This document shows positions 60,707 to 64,000 of a stretch of 64,000 nucleotides of DNA, in pieces. A model generated the notes under the pieces. That model worked only from the letters and a program-made list of their open reading frames with translations. It searched no databases and was not told the DNA's origin. The stretch comes from Clostridium liquoris (GTDB lineage: Bacteria; Bacillota; Clostridia; Clostridiales; Clostridiaceae), in NCBI RefSeq assembly GCF_002995785.1, contig NZ_PVXO01000028.1, forward strand, positions 1 through 64,000, written 5' to 3'. Every line of letters starts with the position of its first letter. Positions within the stretch are counted from its first letter, which is position 1. The position numbers and the translations under genes were made by a program.

Positions 60707-62137
60707 ATGGGGCTATGTAAAAATGATTTTGAAAAAATAGATTTAAGAATAAAAAATATTGCTGAACAGGCTGTAGAACAGATTGAAGTAAATTCTGATT
60801 TACCACCAACAATAGAACAATTAGAAGATAATAATAAAACTTATTCTATCAGAGCGGCTATTTTATTTATAGACATCAGAAAATCTACATATTTAACAGA
60901 GAATAGTCAGGCAAAAAGCATGGTTAAGATTTATCGGTCATTTATGAGAATGGCTGTTGATTGTGTTAGAAAAAATGGTGGGGTAACAAGACAATTTCTT
61001 GGTGACAGAATTATGGGAGTATTTATTGATTCTGTAGATGAAAATGGAAATGTTACAGATAGATCTGTTGACAAATCAGTTAATGCAGCAAGAAGTTTAC
61101 AGACTGTTATTGATTATAGCTTAAATAAACATTTGAAATGTAATGTTAATGGAAAAGTGATTGAATGTGGAATAGGCATTGATTATGGAAAGGTTCTAGT
61201 TACTCAAGTTGGTATGTATGGAGTAGAGGGAGATGAGGGCAAAGAAAATGAAGTAAATTGTGTATGGGTTGGAAATACAACAAATTATGCAAGCAAATAT
61301 TCAGATATAGCATCTGGTGGAGAAATTTTTATTTCTGATAATGTTTATAAGAACTTATCAGATGAAAACAAAGAAGTCTGGATTAAATCAGCAAAATATA
61401 AAGGAACAAAATTGTTCCAGGGATATGTTGCAAAAGACTATTATCTGGATTATTCTGATGAATTAGGAAACCCAGTTAAAATAGAAGCGGACAATACAGT
61501 TGAATTAGATACCGCTAGTCAATTGGCGAATGGTATAAAGGAAATAGAGAGATTACAAAATGAACTCATTCAAAGAGAGAAAAAGTTAGCAGTATTAGAA
61601 GATAGGTTAAAAAAAGAAAATCAGGAATATAAGACTAAATACAATAATGAAAATAGTGCAAAATTAAGAGCATTAGATGAAAAAGATAAAGCAAACAAAG
61701 ATAGAGATAGCTTAATTAAAAAGGCATATTCTTTCGTAGAAACCATTATAGATGGTTCATTTTGTCGAGAATATGATTATATAAAGAATATGGGAATAAA
61801 AAGATGGCTTGAAATTGATGAATTTTATAATTTATTAGGTAGGAAGCAAGGATTTGATGAAGATGCCATAAATAATATGGCATTTGAGTTTATAGAAATA
61901 TATGCGTACTTTAAAAAATTTGAATTGTCCTATAAGTATATGGCGAGTATGGCAAAGAAAAATAATACCTGGATATATATCAATGAAAAAACTTTTAAAT
62001 GGGCCTGTGAACAACATCTAGGGTGGAAAGTTATTGATGCTATGGAAGATAATTTAAAAAACAATAAAATATCATATGAAAAAATAAAGGACTATGAGAA
62101 TTATATTAGTAAACTAAAAAGTATAAGGGGGTTTTAG
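60707..62137 (+). CDS. Class III nucleotide cyclase, Pycsar-like (PycC 1), long C-terminal extension
   Basis: 476 residues. The cyclase domain (about 45-245) has AAILFIDIRKSTYLTENSQA with Asp 56 and TRQFLGDRIMGVFID with Asp 100, the two metal ligands, then GIGIDYGKVLVTQVG and CVWVGNTTNYASKYSDIASG, where the usual N-x3-R has Lys in place of Arg. A coiled coil (about 270-330) and a helical C-terminal domain follow. Its direct neighbour encodes a PycTM-type effector, so it should make a cyclic pyrimidine nucleotide on infection, as Pycsar cyclases do. GAGGAGG lies about 16 bases before the ATG. Confidence 0.8.
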   Translation: MGLCKNDFEKIDLRIKNIAEQAVEQIEVNSDLPPTIEQLEDNNKTYSIRAAILFIDIRKSTYLTENSQAKSMVKIYRSFMRMAVDCVRKNGGVTRQFLGDRIMGVFIDSVDENGNVTDRSVDKSVNAARSLQTVIDYSLNKHLKCNVNGKVIECGIGIDYGKVLVTQVGMYGVEGDEGKENEVNCVWVGNTTNYASKYSDIASGGEIFISDNVYKNLSDENKEVWIKSAKYKGTKLFQGYVAKDYYLDYSDELGNPVKIEADNTVELDTASQLANGIKEIERLQNELIQREKKLAVLEDRLKKENQEYKTKYNNENSAKLRALDEKDKANKDRDSLIKKAYSFVETIIDGSFCREYDYIKNMGIKRWLEIDEFYNLLGRKQGFDEDAINNMAFEFIEIYAYFKKFELSYKYMASMAKKNNTWIYINEKTFKWACEQHLGWKVIDAMEDNLKNNKISYEKIKDYENYISKLKSIRGF

Positions 62138-62140
62138 GTT

Positions 62141-62701
62141 GTGTCACAAAATAATATTCAAGAAGAAAATAAGAGGCAAGCTTTTACAAAAGATGATGCA
62201 TATCAGAGTTTAAATATGATTAATACTTGGATAAGCAATATAGATACTAAGATTTCTTTTGCGTTGGCACTAGCTGGTGTAATTATTGGAATTATCTTTA
62301 GTACAGGCCTTCCAGATGCGTTACAAAGAGTGGGTAAGGTTTCAAAATTATCGGAATTATATGGTGGTGAAATTATAGCAGCCGTATTGGTATGTTTACT
62401 TTATATAGTAAGTTTCTTATCAATTCTATATTTCATGTTGGCTATTATTGCAAGAGTGAAGAACCTTAATAATACGCCATCTATATATTTTTTTGGATCA
62501 ATATCTGTAATGGATTTACAGGATTATAAATATAAAGTAAATAATATAACAGAGCAAGAAATTATAGAAGATTTAGAAGAGCAGATACATACTAATTCAA
62601 AAATATGCAATGAGAAGGCTAAATGCTATAATAGAGGAATTAAGTTTTTGTTGGTAACAATTATTTTATGGTTTATCTGTATGACATTTAGGTTAATATA
62701 G
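62141..62701 (+). CDS. PycTM-like Pycsar membrane effector
   Basis: 186 residues from GTG 62141, three bases after the first cyclase. MINTWISNIDTKISFALALA starts the conserved block of PycTM-type effectors, running into the first membrane helix (GVIIGIIFS). A second long hydrophobic stretch (IIAAVLVCLLYIVSFLSILY) and a third at the C-terminus (FLLVTIILWFICMTFRLI) complete the membrane part. In Pycsar such proteins bind cCMP or cUMP and break the inner membrane, killing the infected cell. It is sandwiched between two cyclase genes with 3 and 12 base gaps. Confidence 0.82.
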   Translation: MSQNNIQEENKRQAFTKDDAYQSLNMINTWISNIDTKISFALALAGVIIGIIFSTGLPDALQRVGKVSKLSELYGGEIIAAVLVCLLYIVSFLSILYFMLAIIARVKNLNNTPSIYFFGSISVMDLQDYKYKVNNITEQEIIEDLEEQIHTNSKICNEKAKCYNRGIKFLLVTIILWFICMTFRLI

Positions 62702-62713
62702 GGAGGCGATGAA

Positions 62714-63445
62714 ATGGAAGCAAATCATACAATGTTATATGATGTGGATAAGAGTTCAGAGAGAATGGATGCAATATTAGATGCAAGCTCAGATAACTAT
62801 TGTGATAAAAAGAGTCTACCATTGAGAAGTGATTTGACTTACAAAAACGGTTATTACGTAAAGATAACAGCGATTTTTATTGATATTGTTGGTTCATCAG
62901 AGATGACTGATGAACATAAAAGACCAACATTAGCAAAGATGTATCGAGTGTTTTTATCAGAGTGTGTTGCAATAATGAATGCTGAATGTAATTGTAAAGA
63001 AATAAATATCAACGGTGATTGTGTATGGGGAGTATTTGATACCCCGAAGAAATCTGATGTTGATGAAGTTATTTCAGTAGCAGCTAAATTAAATAGCATG
63101 ATAAAGATATTAAATTATAAACTAAGAAAGAAAAAATACTCTGAAATTTCTATTGGTATAGGAATTGATTATGGTAGAGCATTAATGGTAAAGGCAGGTT
63201 ATTCAGGTAGTGGAATTAATGATGTAATATGGATGGGTGATGTAGTAAATTCGGCCTGTCACCTTTGCAATAAAGCTGGAAGAGATTATAGAGAAGTAAT
63301 TGTTATTTCAGATATTATTTACAACAATATTAATGAACATAACCAAAGTTTGTTTTCTAGTTATGCGGATGGTTGGACTACTAGATATGAAGGGAATATT
63401 ATTAATACAGCAATGGATAATTGGTATAACGAAAATTGCAAGTAG
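62714..63445 (+). CDS. Second class III nucleotide cyclase, Pycsar-like (PycC 2)
   Basis: 243 residues, close to one cyclase domain only. KITAIFIDIVGSSEMTDEHK has Asp 57 and ININGDCVWGVFDTP Asp 102; GIGIDYGRALMVKAGYSGSG and DVIWMGDVVNSACHLCNKAG follow, with His where the usual Arg sits four residues after Asn. GGGAGGCGATG precedes the ATG, 12 bases after the effector stop. Having its own metal ligands it could be active alone, but class III cyclases work as dimers, so a mixed dimer with the 476-aa cyclase is possible. Confidence 0.8.
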   Translation: MEANHTMLYDVDKSSERMDAILDASSDNYCDKKSLPLRSDLTYKNGYYVKITAIFIDIVGSSEMTDEHKRPTLAKMYRVFLSECVAIMNAECNCKEININGDCVWGVFDTPKKSDVDEVISVAAKLNSMIKILNYKLRKKKYSEISIGIGIDYGRALMVKAGYSGSGINDVIWMGDVVNSACHLCNKAGRDYREVIVISDIIYNNINEHNQSLFSSYADGWTTRYEGNIINTAMDNWYNENCK

Positions 63446-63532
63446 ATTATTTGTGGGGGTTTGTGTTCAAATCATATATCCATCGAAGCAGTCTTTTAAT
63501 GATGAATTGTGATTGGGAGGATAATTGAACGA

Positions 63533-63959
63533 GTGGGTTTATATTTTAAAAATAATGATAAATCTAATTTAATTGATGAAATAAGGACTGTTTTAAATTT
63601 TTATGAGACGTTGGGGTCTGATGAATCCTATCTAAATTCTGACCATGAGTAATATATTGATAAAAATCATTTGTATTTAAGATTGGGAAGGGCTATATTA
63701 AATTAATGATGGAGAAGCAACAGATGGAAGGTATGCAATTTGGATACGTGATATTAGAGATTTAATAGTGGGAGCTTTAAGAGATTTAGAAAATGATAAT
63801 TCAAAGGAAGTAAAAGAAAAGCTCATATTGGCTCTTAATGCTATAGGAGCTTATGAGGATATTAAGAAAATCTTTTCTTCTAGATATTTTAATCATAGCA
63901 ATGAAGATAAAGAAGTTATTTTTGATGGTTATTTAAAGTATTTTATTCAAAAGGAATGA
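63533..63959 (+). pseudogene. Decayed gene after the Pycsar-like operon
   Basis: GTG 63533 behind GGGAGG gives VGLYFKNNDKSNLIDEIRTV and stops at 63650; the same frame reads on (YIDKNHLYLRLGRAIL) to 63704, and a shifted frame then continues from 63702 (GEATDGRYAIWIRDIRDLIV) to a stop at 63959. Joined, it would be about 140 residues and mostly helical, with alternating helices like HEAT-type repeats at the end. I see no known family. One stop and one shift suggest a recent loss. The last 40 bases contain nothing. Confidence 0.5.
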
Positions 63960-64000
63960 TAATTCTTTTGTGATGTTTACAACTTTTAAAAAAATAAAGC

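Noticed and set aside
1-64000. tRNA or rRNA genes
   Set aside because: No tRNA-like cloverleaf or rRNA sequence was noticed on reading; a covariance search would be needed to exclude short ones.

Overview
The window is AT-rich, Bacillota-type DNA: strong AGGAGG ribosome sites, TTG and GTG starts, and PcfB, Maff2, PrgI and DUF4315/DUF4366 family genes. It fits an anaerobe of the Clostridia/Tissierellia group; the species cannot be named from the sequence. Most of the window is a large Tn1549-type integrative conjugative element (ICE) that carries several defence systems and a second nested element. Neither ICE end is visible, and no ICE integrase is in the window.

Layout. 1-4550: the start of an IS21-type transposase, then a damaged type I restriction locus (tyrosine recombinase, half an hsdS, an hsdR broken at its ATPase motif) and a DUF4238 gene. 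4612-33556: the ICE backbone, all on + strand: PcfB, RepA, DnaC, antirepressor, VirD4 coupling protein, SSB, Maff2, TrbL/VirB6, PrgI, VirB4, a CHAP/NlpC-type hydrolase, DUF4315, DUF4366, a vWA/coiled-coil surface protein, topoisomerase III, a cytosine methylase, a 2579-aa methylase/helicase and a RadC-like protein. Three look-alike terminator hairpins precede the PcfB, SSB and TopB modules so closely that read-through seems required. A TnpV-like gene with its own ribosome site lies in another frame inside the giant helicase gene.

33587-38000: a complete type IIS restriction-modification system of the Alw26I/Eco31I/Esp3I kind, with a methylase fusing an m6A domain to a circularly permuted m5C domain, convergent with an HNH endonuclease. 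38068-51245: a 13-kb unit bounded by perfect 21-bp inverted repeats and 14-bp direct repeats, visibly richer in GC and mostly on the - strand. It carries a tyrosine integrase and a serine recombinase in one operon behind a perfect LexA box, an excisionase-like protein, an HNH endonuclease, a probable replication gene split by an IS21 copy, a PC4-like protein, an attenuator-type leader, iteron-like repeats and an IS30 copy. An uncharacterised nuclease-like/DUF6508 pair sits beside the integrase.

51695-56310: an XRE regulator with a methylase relic, then a type II CBASS operon (CD-NTase, E1-E2 Cap2, JAMM Cap3, two-TM effector). 56330-58180: MOBP-type relaxase and MobC on the - strand, with an oriT-like set of inverted repeats. 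58403-63959: more cargo: a frameshifted HhH-GPD/Fe-S DNA glycosylase, an unrecognised 417-aa protein, and a Pycsar-like operon in which two class III nucleotide cyclases flank a PycTM-type membrane effector, followed by a decayed gene.

The element therefore stacks type IIS restriction, CBASS and a two-cyclase Pycsar candidate in the spaces around its relaxase/oriT region. The two-cyclase arrangement, the gene-within-a-gene TnpV and the SOS-linked double recombinase operon are the most notable signals.
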